Source: Cyanoderma ruficeps (taxonomy: Eukaryota; Chordata; Aves; Passeriformes; Timaliidae). Taken from it: a stretch of DNA of 64,000 bases. Of this stretch, positions 37,701 to 51,739 are shown in pieces. The position numbers were made by a program, and so were the translations under genes. Location of the stretch: assembly GCA_008694505.1 (NCBI GenBank), contig VZDJ01000056.1, positions 4,839,205 through 4,903,204 on the forward strand, written 5' to 3'. The notes beneath the pieces were generated by a model that saw only the letters and a program-made list of their open reading frames with translations, was not told the DNA's origin and did no database searches. Numbering within the stretch: position 1 is the stretch's first letter; the number at the start of each line of letters is the position of its first letter.

Positions 37701-40098
37701 TTGGGGTTATTTTGTTCAGTGGACTTTATGGTGGATAACTTTCTCTCACCTGTAATAAAGGTTTTGTGACCTTTTCCTTGATTACACTCCTGCACTTTAG
37801 GCATGAATGGTGGGAAGAAGGAGCACACTGGGGTGTGCCAAAAAGCCTTCTCCATTTGGATGTGCAATAAAGCCAGCTGGAGATTGCCATTCCAACACCT
37901 TCAGTCAAATAAATACGTCACCACGCAGACTCCTTCTGTCCAGGTTTGATGCTTTCACAGCTCCTAGTGCTAAACAAAAGGACCAGCTCTACTCTTAAAA
38001 ATCATCCACAGCCTTCCTTTGGTCACACATTTCTCATGAGATGCAACTGCTTGTACATTATCCTCACCACACCTCTTCTGGCTGGAGGAACTTCTTGGTT
38101 CTGCTGCCACTAAAAACTGTCTCAAACCATGGAGGAGAATTAAACTAAGTGGTAAGAGTACACCTTGCAGCAGGAAAATATAAGCAGTTAAGCTTCTTCA
38201 TCCTGTTCAGAGCTCAGAGACCAAGAGAAGAGGAGGTGAGGAAAGGAAAACAGAGAAGTGTGAAGACTTAGAAAAGGATTGAGTGAGGGAAAATCTGGTC
38301 AGATAGCCAAGTGACATGAGAGAAGAGGACAGAGCCATCTAAAGTGAATGGCATTGGAGGACTGTGCCTTATCTAGAAAAGGGCAACACAAACAAACCCT
38401 GCACGTTGTGGTGCAAACTAAGTTATTTCAGCTTTTTGATTATAGAATATTCCTTAGTTTATTGTGATCCAGATTTCTCATAGCTGCAAATAAAGGAAGA
38501 AATGAACTTTGTATGTTAAAAGGCTACATAAAAAAAGAGCTCTGAAAAATAATGACTCAGATTGAGTTCCCCAAATTAGCTGATGTTTACACTCACTGTT
38601 TCTCTACCTGTGAAGACAAATGAGCCTAAAACCCATCACATTATTTCTCAGCAGAGACAGTGTGAGCAGAGGTTCACTACTTCTGTGAAGTACGTACAGG
38701 CAGATTTGATAAGTGTCGCAGGAAAGTCTATAAAGCAAATGATACTGCGGATAGTCCCAGCACAGTGCATAAAAACCAGGGCCATATACTCAATCATGCA
38801 AGGAAGCAAAACTCTCAACAGCTGCTTCTGAAGCTTCCACTGTTTCTGCATACTGAAAGATGCAGAGGTTTGAAAGCAAGAAATAGATTGATGATGTAAT
38901 TAGAGTTGGCATGTATACACAGGAACAAAAAAAAAACCTGTAAAAATTATTTTAATTCTGATATTTCCTAACTCCTGACTGACTTTACAGTATCACTCGT
39001 GTTCTAGGTTTTCTGTATTTATAGAGAGACAAACAAAATTGAGTTATCTTGGAAGGGTGGCACTCCTCTTCCTTGCAGTCTTCATTAGTTGTGTCTGGAC
39101 TTCACACACCATGACAAGCTGTGTCCAGCAAACAAGACATGCTATTTTTCTGGTAATAATAATGGCTTTACTTACTGAAGATGAAAAAGCCCCTGTTATT
39201 AAAGTGATTTACAGAATGACAGATATTCTTCCATTGACTGCATTGGAACAAGTTTCCTGCTGCTAAGATTACAATTAAAGCTTTTAAGACTGTCCTGGGA
39301 GAAAGGACTCTACAGAGTTGTCATTTTGGGAAAACAATGATAAGATTGTCATATTTAAACAAAACACTCTAAAATACAGGAATAATTTCTGAGAATGGGA
39401 CATCTGTCTATTAGATATTAAGGTATTACCTGCAAGGATATCACATGCAATAGAAATAATCATGACAAGAATGGAAAACGAGTTAAAAACAAGCTCAGAT
39501 GTGTAAAAGTGGCTTGCAGCTGACCCTGAGGGAAGGCAGTTTGGTGATGTGGCATGTGCTTCTCCAATATGTGCTGTCTGTGGCTGCAGAACTAACAAAG
39601 CCTGGGAATGCTGGTACCTGACAGCAAGCTTGTGGCTCCTGACAGGCTTTGCAGGATGCAACTGCTTTTTAGAGGAGCAGCTGGGGGGAAGGGGGAGAGA
39701 AAAAAATATACCACTGGAACAATTCTATTATAGACCTTTTGTTAAAAATGTTCTCATTGGTGTTACTTCAAAGAACAGAAACAGAAGGACAAGGGGGAGG
39801 GTGGAGGGAACAGGGAATGCATAGTGTGGATTTATTAATGCTCTGAAATGCTGTGTGAGGAGAAATTCCAGGAACACCATATGCAGCATTCAGGTCAAAG
39901 TCTAGAGGAAAGGCTGTGAATATGGATATACAGCACGAATTGAAGAGAGGAAAATATGTGCTTTTAGCTTTTTTTTCAAACATGCCATGCCTCTTATGAA
40001 GTTTGTAAACCATCATGTTCTCTTCACCCTCCTCTCATCCATTATGCTCCGTCCTATTCTTTTAAACCATCACTGCTAGGCAGCTCCTGTATTGATTG

Positions 40099-40124
40099 TT
40101 TCAGCCACCCTTCTGTGGCTGAAA
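40099..40124. repeat. perfect 10-bp hairpin, 6-nt loop
   Basis: TTTCAGCCAC (40099-40108) pairs with GTGGCTGAAA (40115-40124). T-rich sequence follows at about 40139-40148. There is no bacterial-type terminator role here; chance or a protein site is likely. Confidence 0.8.
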
Positions 40125-42014
40125 TATTATAAATTGATGTTTTTATTTTAAGAATTGATACAATAAAGATCCGGAAAAAGCTTATGAAACGCTACCAAGG
40201 CAGCATGTTAGCCTTTATTACCTGTAACACACAGCTGAAACCACATGCTTGTATCTCTTCTCACCTTCCCCACAGCCACACAAGAAGGTTCTTGACAATA
40301 TGAAGAGCAATGTCAATCTTACTCTGAGGGCAAAGGCCAAGTATATTTGGAAGCATCACACCAGAAGCCCTCTTTGGAAGCAGCAGAGAGGGACAGAGAT
40401 ACTTTTATGTTGCTGAACTTGTTCTTCAAGTGAATAATGAACTTCCCTATGAAAGCACTAAGAGTACATATTTCATTAGGTACAGCTTGAAATAGTGTAA
40501 GTTTACTGGCAGCTCCCCCAAAACCTCACCAAGACCTCCCCCTATGCCAGGTAACACTGCTGAAAACAGGATCTTCTCTCAGAGAGCATTTTAGGATTTT
40601 TACAAAGTGCACTCTTGAAGTAGATGCATGGTGTTTGTCTAACCCCAAAATTCTCTTTCTCCCCCTCATACATACAGTATCAGCCTCCTGAAAAATTTGT
40701 CTGTTGAAATACATAGTTCCTGATGAGTAGCACCTCCACATACATATCTATCTTTGATTCTTTTGCCAATGAGATATGGTTTCTGTTCAGAACAGAACAC
40801 CACACACTGCCTGGATACAAGCTGCTACTTTAGATAAGCTGACTGTAATTTCAGTATACAGTGATATATTTCTTGCCCGAAAATAATCTGACTTTATAGC
40901 AGCTGGATGTATGCCAGTTTCTAATTGTCTTTAGACTGCTGGCTTTCTTCTAATTATTCTCTTCCTGGGATACTTGGCTTATCTAGGCCTCATTTTGTGC
41001 TAAATATTCCTTATAAAGTCTTCATAAGCTTTCTTGCCTTCCTATATGTCTAGTATGTTCACTACAAAATAAATTCTTTGATTATTCCAAGCCTGGCAGA
41101 CAAAACCTTTCCAAGTTTGAAAAACTCATGCTGTCTCATTTCCCTTCCTGTAGCCAACAGGCATTTCAGTGATCCCTTGGCATTTGAAAGCTGCCATCCT
41201 CTCTCATCTAACAAGTTGCTAGGACATTTTACAGTATGTTTACAAGGAATCTGGCTTGTTCATCCAGCAGTGTCTCTTGTCCACTTTGATGCTGAGCTTT
41301 AGTAACTGAATACATCTTCCTGGCACTTAGACAATTTATTGTCTTTCCATAAGCACTGGCTTGTCCCTACCTTTCAAATCTGGTAGGGGAAAGTAATTTT
41401 CTTTCAGTTCTTGTCTCTAGATATGTGTAAATCTCCATAAATAGAAAGGGCAGGGACAAATGGCATGTACTGTTCCTACACACCGCTATTAAAGGAACTA
41501 TATGTAATTTGTGTATATTTTGCACTCTCATCCTTTTGGGGCAAGAACTTGTTTTGGTCTGTGTTGTAATTAGTTTAATGGCACTCCTGATTTCCAGGTT
41601 GTGTCCCTAGGAGCCAATAGACACTGTTATTAAACCTGGGAAAAGCATCAAGATTTTTTCAAACGTGATTAGTCTGTTGGCTTGTGCTAGTTAGTGATTG
41701 GGCATCATGCTCACCCTGTCCACTACACCAAAAACAAAGCAGACATCCCAAGAGGCCAATTACAGACAGATGTCTGAAGAGCTACCAGTGTTCTTGAAGG
41801 AAACAAACTGGTATTAGATAACTTTTCTTCTCGATGTGAATTGCAACTGGTAGTTTATGCACTTTTAAAAATAAAACCTTTGTATAAAAATTTCAAAATA
41901 TCTCTCTGGCTTCCAGAGTAAGCATGGATCTGCTTAAGAAATTAACTAATTGTGTTCATTTTTTAAACCCAAACTATTTTTTGATTTATCTATTAATTTA
42001 TACTAAAAATAGCT

Positions 42015-42041
42015 CCTTATTATGCTTCATGCATAATAAGG
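42015..42041. repeat. perfect 11-bp hairpin, 5-nt loop
   Basis: CCTTATTATGC (42015-42025) and GCATAATAAGG (42031-42041) flank TTCAT. The arms are perfectly complementary. Function unknown. Confidence 0.85.
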
Positions 42042-45000
42042 CAGAGTCTGTCTCAAAAAGGTTACATTTTAATGAGTGCATTTTTAAAAACATGGGCGGG
42101 GAGTGGAACAATTATTCTGCCCTCGTTTTCGGAGAAGCGGAGACACAGAGGCTCAGATTCTGCCTAATTAGCCCTCCTGCTGCTTTGGGCACACTCCATC
42201 ATCCATACAGAAACTGCCACTTCTTCCACAACGTCACTGCAGAAACTAATCTGAGCTCTTGGAGCTTTCAGTGACGGTGATTATACTGTCACTAGTGCTG
42301 AAACAGAGAAAATGAGGGAGGAAGAGGCAAAAATCTTCTCAGCAGAGAAGCTGGTCACTGAAAGACCAGAGACTTGACCTCATGTCCAGTAAGATTCAGC
42401 AGCTCTTTATCCCATTTTACATCTTGATTCAAAGCCTACTGAATTCAATGGCCAGGCTCTCAGGAGCAACCAAGATTAAATCTTCTATTAAAAAGCTTGC
42501 AGTTACTCATTTCGTATGATGAATCCAACTATAAGAAAGAGTGTCTTAAAACATCTTGAGATTTAATGGCAGCACAGTAGTAATTAATCACAAACCTTCT
42601 GAATTATTATTCTAGGAATAAAATTACTTTGAAAACATTTCTGCAAAGTGAAAAAATTCTTAACTTAGGGGGAAAACCCCACATGTATATTTATAGCTCC
42701 CAAGATACACCCTTTTTTTTGAAATACACCCCTCTCATTTTTTAAACAGAACGTATGAGAGAGCAGCATGAGCAATAAAATCCACACTAGATTATTTTAC
42801 AGATTTCAATGGAGAGTCCAATGGCAATTCCTTTACTGTACTTCATTGCAAAAAGTCATACCAACACACAAAAGTTCTGCAAAGTGATTAAAAACTAAAA
42901 GAATGAAAGTATGTATTCATGTTGAAATGAAATCACTTCAACCCATATTCAGGCTCCTAAAAATACTGAGAAAATCTGGGAGAACTAGGTTACTCTAAGT
43001 GTTGCCTGTTTGTTAGAATCAAAGAGACAGATCAGAAGGTATGGCAACTAATGACTGCATGATCAAACCAATTCAGAAAAGTAGCTGTAACTTATATAAT
43101 AATTCCTACAAACTTCAAGGGGTTTCCTAAGTTTTGTGGTTTAAAAATAAACTCAAAGCAATTCCTCTAGGAAATGTTAGAATGGAATTAAACATCATTA
43201 CAGGGATTTTGACACTTTGCCCTCCAATGATCCAAATTACAGAAACAGGACTGTGTAGGTAATGATGTAATTACATGCGGTCATGGACAGTTTAATTACT
43301 GCATGCCTGAGCAAACCTTTTTTTAAAAAAATTGAGGGCACTGTTGGAATTTTCTTACTTCTATACCTGACTGATTAGAAGTACATTGATACTGTAGTCC
43401 CAGATTACAATGCCAGCCTATAGAAATTCACTCCCTTCTGGAGCAGCACAACACAAACACAAAGCATGTACACTCCATGGATTAAAAAGTCACCAATTGG
43501 CATTAAAGGATACTTTGTGGCTTTTTCCTCTTCTTAGAAATATTGGCTGTGGTCAGACAGAACTACAAAAGGTTTTCATTCAAAATTAATATTCACCAAA
43601 GTGATTTTGAAATTGTTGGATAGTCAGCTGCATCTTTAGCACCTAAACGCTGCTTAAAGCCTATCCTTAGCTCTTACATTGCTAACAGAAACTGTCACAC
43701 ATCTGATGCACAAAGTGTGTGCCCCTGAGAACTGCACAGTACTGCAAAAAGAGCTGCCAAGCCCCATTTTGGGACCTGCTGATGCAATGCTGCTCGTTGA
43801 ATAACTACACTGGCAAGTCATTTGCATTAAAGAAAAATGTGCCTGAATCAATGGAGGGCTCCACACAGGGGAGGTTCTACTGGCAAGGCAGGGGTTGTTT
43901 CAATTGTACATTTATAAAAGACTCTAATTTGGATCACGCTGTTAGAGGCAGGTAATAACTGTTTTCCCTAGAGATTTCCTGCATTTCAGTGGTCACACTT
44001 GATCTATAAATAAACTTGCCAATTTGTAGAGGGTTTTTTTAACCTTCTCATTAATAATTCTGCTGTATTACCCAAGCCCAGTGAGAAATACATTTCATCA
44101 AATTGCCTAAGGTACATGGCAAGGGATGCCAAGGGATGACCCACATGACATTGTCAAACTGGGAGGAAGCACTAAACTGCCTGTCCTTCATTATGATGAA
44201 ATGCCAGTGGGGGTTGTGGTTGTCAATGAGAAACCAAAGGGGGATCTTCAATTTTCCATTAAAAAGAAAGCATACACATAAATTCCTCAATACATCTGTA
44301 CTCTTACGTTCCCCACTAAAAAGATATCATGAAAAAATTTGTTTCTCCTACATATTTGGCAGCACTGGAAGCTACAGCTAAATCTTCAGTATTTATTACT
44401 CACCAATTAATTAGAATTCAGATTCATGAATATGACTCCTTGCTCATCTAAATATCTTAAAATCTCACACAAACGCCTCAAGAATCTATGACTGTACTTG
44501 GGATTCTGCATTTCCAGCTAATTCTACTCCTTTTATGATGAACATTTGCATCTTCATGCAACCCTCCCCTGTCCCATGACCTCCACAGGCCGGACAGTGA
44601 CTTTCCCCAGTCCTACATCTGCCAGCGAGAGGGCAGCGACAGGAGCTGTGCTAGAGCTGGGATGGAGAGTGGGTAGAGGGCAATTTAAACTCTAACCCAA
44701 TAAGGATCTTTTGTTTTATTCTAAGCTTGGCTTTGCCTCAAGCCAGTTCTCATTATTAAATGGAATCGATTCATCATTCCATAAGTGGGAATATGCATTG
44801 CCAAAAGGGAAAGCACCCAACTTTGCTGACCAGTAAATTGCTCAGACTTTTACAGAGAAATAATTTTTCCTGAAAACAACATTCATTTTCTGTTCTTGAT
44901 TAAAACAAAAAGACACCTTATACAACAATTGCTAAAGCCATGCTTCTATTAATATTAATACCAAAACCAAAATATCTTTGAGACTGAAAGGAAGGCAACT

Positions 45001-45440
45001 CTGTCCTGAGAAACACCACATAAAATTAAAATTCAGACACCTTTCTCAATCTGGAATCACTTTAGACCTGCACAGTTAAGAGTGTTCAAGAAGTCCTCTT
45101 CATCCATATCATCAGTTTTTTACATTCCACTAATAATTTAAGCACTGCCCTGTACAGTAATTACCTTTAAACGTAATTAAAAGTACAGTAGCACCTTGAA
45201 AATTCATCCTTGAGGGGGAAAACATCTCAAAAGGGAGACTGTAATTTTAAGAGGACGAGGATGGCAGCAGCCAGGCAGATGATGGAAGGAGTGTTACCAC
45301 CCCCACGTGCACTACTGCCACACGTTATGGCTCAGCATTTCACTTGGCAGTTGCAGGCAATTCTCTGGAGTTACTGCAGGACATGTTGGAATAACCAGTG
45401 GTACATCACATGGAAATGCAGATGATAATTCATGTCAGCT

Positions 45441-45860
45441 CTACTGGGGCCGACTTTTAAAATGTATTTTAAGACAACACTAATTGCAGAGAAAACCCTA
45501 TTTGCTTTAGATTTTATTTCCAAGGGTTCAGCTGTTTATCCCCCTGCAGATCCAAACATTTACTGTACTCTGAGAGTTCACTGTACTCTAGCAATTAAAT
45601 TAATGGCTGCAGCAACAGCAAGAAATCCTTTAAACCCCTGTGGGCTTGTTCCTTTGATTAGACTAGATCAGTGAAGCTACAGCTATTTGCAGGCAGATTA
45701 GATAGGCTCGGGTTTTATTGCCATTTGCACTAGAGATTGAAAGGTCATGTTTGTTGACATCTTACCAAAACCCATCTGTGAAAGTTTACTTTAAAAGTTA
45801 TTCTTCAGGAAGATTTTTAAATTTTAAAGAGTACCATATGGATCTAAGAAGAAGAAATGA
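45441..45860. promoter_or_regulatory. candidate conserved regulatory stretch
   Basis: Unique AT-rich sequence with a TCF/LEF-like CCTTTGAT (45651-45658), a nuclear-receptor half-site AAGGTCA (45741-45747), several TAATT cores and a repeated ACTGTACTCT (45562-45571 and 45580-45589). No notable frame. The regulatory role is inferred from motif density only. Confidence 0.25.
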
Positions 45861-48800
45861 CCTAACCAGGACAATACAAAGCAGAGCACTACACTTTTGC
45901 AGCGAGCAGCAGCATCTATCTGGCACCCACACATAGTTTTCTCATCTCTAAAAGCAAAGTTTGAACGAATTATGAAATATTGGGTACTATTAATATTAGG
46001 CTTTGGGGATTAATCACAAGGTAGTTCAAAATCTGCATCTCTCTGATCTTGTTTTGGCTGAAGGAAAGAGTGTCCTCTCTGCCATGCTATTTTTAAATGC
46101 ATCGTGCTTTTTCCCAGTATTTAAGAATGTTTATGGTGATGATGATGACGTAGGTAGCAACGAGCATGTCAGAGCGTCTTACAAGTATTTACATTCCTAT
46201 TCTATTTGCACTATCAAATGCCAGACATTTTGAGATCAGAAAATATCTGCTCAGCCTTGTGGGAACGGCACTGCCATTCCTGAGTTTCTGAGCCAAAGAC
46301 AGAAGAACAGGAAAGTTTCTGGCAGAGCTGGGAAGTGAATCCAGCCTTCTGCAGACCTTGTTGCTGGCCTTAACAACAAGCTGATCACGGTGTCCCAGGT
46401 TTTGCCCCTTTGCAGTAACACAAAAGTTGTGCTTGAATGGCAATGATGCTTTGAGGGCTTCCCCACCAACAGCAAGATGGCCCCAGCAGTCAAACAGAAG
46501 CCTATTTAAAGTGAGTTCATCATATATTTGTACTGCTGGGAAACAGCAGTAAACTAATGGAGTTTTGATCAAAAATGTGTGGCTTTCCACACAATCAACC
46601 AAAACAACATTTTCCCTGAACCTGCTCATTCCGCACGCAGCACAACTCAGAGCTCAAATTACCAAGCCATTTGCTTGATTTAAATTCAACACTAAAGTCA
46701 GTAATACTACCCAAAAAAGACCCCAGTCTAAAAAGAATTTTTTTTCATTGTGGTGTAATTTGCTATCACATTATTTACATCACCAAACTTTTTTTGATTT
46801 TCTTTCTTTCAGATTTCCATTAATATCTAAACATTTCATTAAAGTATTGTGATAGATGGGATTTCCTTCCCCCAAATGAGATTTCTGTAACTTGGTTTTA
46901 AGAGAGCTGGCAGATTTTGAGATATTCTGAGTTTTTAATACTTGATAATTTTTAGAGTGAAATTTGTCTTAACAACTCCAGAGAAAAACACCAAAAAATT
47001 AAACATTTTAAAAATATTTTTGCCCTTTTTACCATGCAAATTTCACACCAACTTTTTCTACTCCTACTGTACTGCCAGGAGCAGGATTGCCTCAAGAAAA
47101 CAAAACCTTTAATTAAACTCTTATGAGGGGATAAAAAGAAATTATACTTCACTTTTTTTCTTCGCCATATTAAAATAGGTCTGTTAGGCCATTACATGAT
47201 AAGTCTGTAATCCCACTCAGTGCCTGTGCTGCTGGTATGGAGCAGATGTCTTCAACCCAGCTCACAAAGGAAGTGCTTTCTGTATGGATTTATGGCTCCT
47301 AAGGAGATGAAAGGTTTCTACATTTAATTTTGAAGGATGTGACTTCACCTGAAATGTTCAGATTTAAGACTTCTCGCAAACATTAGAAATATCCATCACT
47401 CCATCCCTGTTGTAGCCCTGGAAATTCCAGTATTTTTCCCCCCTTTTAATTGATAGTACATGGAATTATGGTAGAACCATAATTTTAAAAAAGAGAAAAT
47501 AAAAAAGAAAGAACAAACTCAAAAAGGATATATGTGACTATTTCCCAGCAGTTTATAAAAATATCATTATTTGGATATATCCTATTTTCTTAAAACACCA
47601 TATAAAAATGAACCCAATAAAAAAATCTCTTATTTTGTCAGTCAGCTCTTGAAAATTCTATTTTTGCTGTGTTGTATTGTTTAAAATTTTTGAGGGGTGT
47701 GGAGGGTTAGAGGAGACAGGAGACCAATGCCACACATCTTCCTAAAAGGCACAAGATGAAAAATTCCCTTGAAATATCTTTCAAAACATCCAAAGGCAGA
47801 ATTTCCAGACTATTCCTTATGTGTTTCTCATTATCTTGGCTCCCCAAAAGAATGCCATAAACAGCCAGTGCTGAGTTGTTTTCAACTTCTAGAAAATACA
47901 CATTGCAAAGTCAAGCCCCAGTAGTTCTTCATTTCCATTTGATGTTTTTCAAATATTTATATGACACTACAGAAATACGTTCTAAAGTGGAACGCAGAAG
48001 GTCATAAAACTGATCTTAAACGTCCCCCAATTTCAAAAGCCATGAAGTGCTTTATGGCTTCTATACCTGCAGCTTTCCAGTTCAATACCTGTGCAGGAAT
48101 CCACTGAGAACAAGCACATAAGGAAACCACAAGGTAGCAAGAAATCTGGGCTGTGACTTCCCTCCTGATTTCATCACTCCTTCATTTCTTTGCACCCTGC
48201 AGCACAGCCTTTACTCGATCACAACTTTGCTAAGGAGTCTAAGGAAAGGTGTTATTATTTCATATATAAGGCAGTAGCAACAAAAATAACTCCTAGACTT
48301 AATTTTTGTACATCTTTGCCTGCTAAAGGGGGAGAGAAAGCAAGAAACCTACTGGGTAAAGTTTCTGTGTTGGTTTTCTAAAGAACAGCTGCCTCCTACC
48401 AGCAAAGAATAAAATTTCTTTGCTTTCAAGTGAAACACTCTAACTCTTCCCAAAAATCACCACTACAGTTTCCAAGTTAAAATTACTTGATTCTCTAAAC
48501 AGTAAAGTTCACAAAAGAGAAATGAGGAAATGTATCAACTCAGTGGCATCTTTGATCTTTTTTATCTGTATACTGTCTTTACACCATGCACCGGTAACAA
48601 AACAAGGAAATTAATCATTCAATCAACTGATATAATTCAATAAGCCACTGAACTTGAACGCTCGTCTTAGGTAATAGCAATTTACCACTTGCATGATTGG
48701 CACAGTTATTTGGAGAGAATTCAATTACAAAAATGACATTTTCTCTGCCTTTCTTTCTAGGTTCCAATCTCTCGTTTTGGGTTCGATAATAAAAATTAAC

Positions 48801-49814
48801 ACCAGCCACAGAATCATATGTTTATTTGCTTTTTCTCATGCTTCATTGTCTTTAAATGTCACCCACATGTAACCTTCTTAACTCAGAGTGACTAAGGAAA
48901 CATAGACCGGTAACTTGAGTTTACAAAATGTAAATATGTGTCCATTGAATTATTGCATGTGGTCCAGAAAACGGCATTCCATACCAGCCAAAACCTTTGG
49001 GATGCATTCTGATGGAAGTGAACCCATTCCTTCCTCTTCTATTTGTGTTAACCAAATTTAAAACCTTACCAGCTGTTCTTTCTTTCCTCAGTTTGGAGTA
49101 TAAGGCTTTATCTTAAGCTGGAAAGGAAGTTCTTACACCTAGGAAAGCCCATTTGCCACTGTTTTGTAGTGACACAGCTCCCTAGAAAATTTATCAAAAG
49201 TATGACAAGTGCCAGATGTTGCTTCTCAGTAGGAAGCCTTTCCAATTGCCTAGCAGACACGTTTCTCTTCCTCCCAAGGCTTTTTCCAAGGATTTCCTTC
49301 CCCTCTCCCCGCAATCTTATGGCACTAAAAAACGCCTCAGCTATCTGGAAAATCTGAGAACTTGCATATTGAAATGTTTAGGTACCCAGTTCACTGAACC
49401 CTTAGGGTCCTATGCTGTCATTACAGTGGGAGGCAAATTTTTGTGATGTTTTCTGTCCCAGATTAGCCCTGGCTCATTTTTCTAATGTTCTTTAGTCTAG
49501 AGGACCTTTTCAGGTTTCACCACCAATTCAGGGAAATCATGAACGGCATTTGAGTTCTGTAGTCTTCCTGCTTGAGGACACCAGAAAATTACAGTCAGGT
49601 TTCACACAATTGATATTTGAATATGCTGGCAAATAGGCAGATGGGAATGAGGTCCTCTCATTAGCCACTCAGACACAGGGAGGTTTAAAAGAAGACAATT
49701 AAAAGAAGGTTCTAGGGAGCGCAGTGAACAGGAGTGGGCAAACAGGAGCGTGGCAGGAAGGGCTGCAGTCATCCTCCTGCCAGTGGGGTTTTTATTTTGT
49801 GTTGGAGTTTGGCT
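45861..49814. other. AT-rich noncoding stretch, no supported gene
   Basis: The longest frame is 146 codons at 46189-46629 (minus), overlapped by an 80-codon frame on the same strand. It has no recognisable domain. Nothing else was identified apart from the inverted repeat at 47464-47484. Confidence 0.5.
47464..47484. repeat. perfect 9-bp inverted repeat, 3-nt loop
   Basis: AATTATGGT and ACCATAATT flank AGA. Perfect arms in AT-rich sequence; function unknown. Confidence 0.85.
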
Positions 49815-49836
49815 GGTTGGTTGGTTGGTTGGTTGG
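49815..49836 (+). repeat. (GGTT)n microsatellite
   Basis: Five and a half GGTT units (six GG pairs), followed by another GG, giving GGGG at 49835-49838. GGTTGG repeats can form two-tetrad G-quadruplexes in vitro; here this is only a possibility. Confidence 0.9.
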
Positions 49837-49838
49837 GG

Positions 49839-51739
49839 TTTTTTTCAGCAATGGTCTCCAAATGATCAAAAGTTATAGCTGGTAAAGTGAACCAACCCAA
49901 ACAGAACCCACCAAAAAGGACTGATCAATCCAGACTCCTTCCTGGAAGGAGCATTTGAGCCTGTCAGCAGCACCTGGGGCTGCTGCAAAAGACACCTGTG
50001 TGTGGTGTGAACAGGTGAATGATCTGTGATCCTGAGGTAATACTGTGGAAAGTTTGTATTTAACCACAAAGAACAAAGTGGTTTTAAATTTAGGTTGTTA
50101 ATTCGTCATATTTGAACTTACACAGTTTGTGCACTCCAGTAGTATCACCCAGAGAAACATCCCTCTAGAAGGACTTGGATGCACATGCTTTCACTCTGGT
50201 AAGATTACAGTTCATTGTATTAATTCATAAGCTGGCTGTGCTGAGTGAGGTCCATTTTTATGATATTTAATTGTAAATAAACAATAACAGGTACAGGATC
50301 TAGGATAAGAGCCTATGGACCCAGTCATTAGTGAAAGCACTTCCTAGGGGAAAGAATATCAACTCTATTGAATACTCTATGGTCTAACCACAGTGAATTT
50401 TATTACCAAAAAAGAGACTGTCTAAAAATAGATACAAAAGCCTGCAAAGATTAAAACCCTCTCATGAAACTATGTTCATGATAAAATATAGTATTTATGG
50501 GCTCCCAGCAGCCTGGAGGAGGGACCCCAGTCCCAACCACCTCACCTTGGCAAGTCTGTCACCAGCCTTTACAAAGCCTTTGGAAGGTGCCAGGAAGTGG
50601 CATTTGATCCAATATTGATCAAATTTGGACCCTGAAGAGTCTGTTTGCTCTGCTCCAACAGCAAATACAGAAAATGTATCACACAGCAAACCACCATGGA
50701 AGAGAAGACTGGATCAACCACAGTATAACAGCAGTTTTCCAAGAAGGATGCACAAGCTGTCCTGAGCACAAGCCACAGCTTGACAAAACTTCAGAACCAT
50801 CTTGAGGAGAAAGCATTTTTCACAGCTATTGCCACCAACTCAGACAGTGCAAGTGTGACCAGCCTGCTCTCATCCTGTCATCCAATGTGGCCTCACTGGG
50901 CACAGCCCCAGTCAGGAACAGGCTGCAGGCACTGCTCCACTGTGACACACACAAATGAAACGATATTTTATACACAGATTCTTGAAAGCACAAAGATTAA
51001 AGTACAGTGCTTCTGCTGACTGCATTTATTTCTAGTCCATGGATGCCATTCGGGGAATATTCTTTTCATATCATCTTCTATTTTCAATTTAAATGATGCA
51101 GCGCTACCAGCATGTTAAAGAGTTCATTCATTAAAATTAGAAACTTTCTCTAATACTCTAATACTTTTTTTTTTGATAATAACTTTTTAAATTCTTTAAC
51201 TGCGTATTTGTAGACATGTACATACATTCCCTCTGTTTCCCATCCATTATATTGAAGCACAGCACATAGATTTCTTTATTCCAATATCGGCAATTCATGG
51301 ATTTCCAGTGTGGTTAATTCACCCCTACTGACAAAACTCTTCATGATATTCATTTCACACAGAGAACCATCATATTTCACACACTCCTTCAAACTCATTA
51401 CTCATTGCTAAAATCTGGGATTTTATTTTTTTTAAGCCTTTGTACATTTTGGATTAATAGAAAGTCCCAAACCCCTAAAGACATTAGTGTTCAAATGAAT
51501 AGAAATGGCTTTTTGATCTTAAAATTGCAGCAATTATCATATCCCATAAATTGCAGGAAAATCAAGTGGCTTGAATAAACATTACTTGCTTCCTCCAAAA
51601 AACTGGTATCTACCATTTACCTCATTGAATGCTAAAGCATACCAGAGAAAAGTCTGCTTTTATTCTTCATGTTAAATTAAGTAGATCAAGTTTCATTAGT
51701 AATATGTGCATATTATTAAAAACGCCGTTAAGTCTTGAT
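49839..51739. other. noncoding stretch with a GC-richer bump
   Basis: A GC-richer piece lies at about 50480-50960 with open frames of 64-79 codons on both strands. The rest is AT-rich. An 8-bp inverted repeat ATTTGATC/GATCAAAT lies at 50602-50624. No gene was seen. Confidence 0.5.

Larger units (their letters stand above)
34712..45440. other. AT-rich noncoding stretch, no supported gene
   Basis: Frames do not exceed 125 codons and none is recognisable. The frame at 39039-39266 looks like a secreted peptide when translated but starts at TTG. The interval 41460-41720 is complex unique AT-rich DNA that could be conserved noncoding sequence. A small CpG-bearing piece lies at 44590-44645. Confidence 0.5.

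Noticed and set aside
39039..39266. 75-codon frame that looks like a secreted or membrane peptide
   Set aside because: It begins at TTG and not ATG, is short, and has no recognisable homologue.
40099..40148. Hairpin followed by T-rich sequence resembling a bacterial terminator
   Set aside because: The window is eukaryotic, so rho-independent termination does not apply.
44575..44700. Possible small exon after CCACAG with a 37-codon frame
   Set aside because: Too short, no clear donor site in a fitting frame, and no recognisable peptide.
46318..46360. Segment resembling an ancient MIR/L2-type repeat (GAGCTGGGAAGTGAATCCAG)
   Set aside because: The resemblance is short and from memory; it cannot be told from chance without a repeat-library search.
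46189..46629. 146-codon minus-strand frame
   Set aside because: The length is within chance expectation for 64 kb, another frame on the same strand overlaps it, and no domain was recognised.
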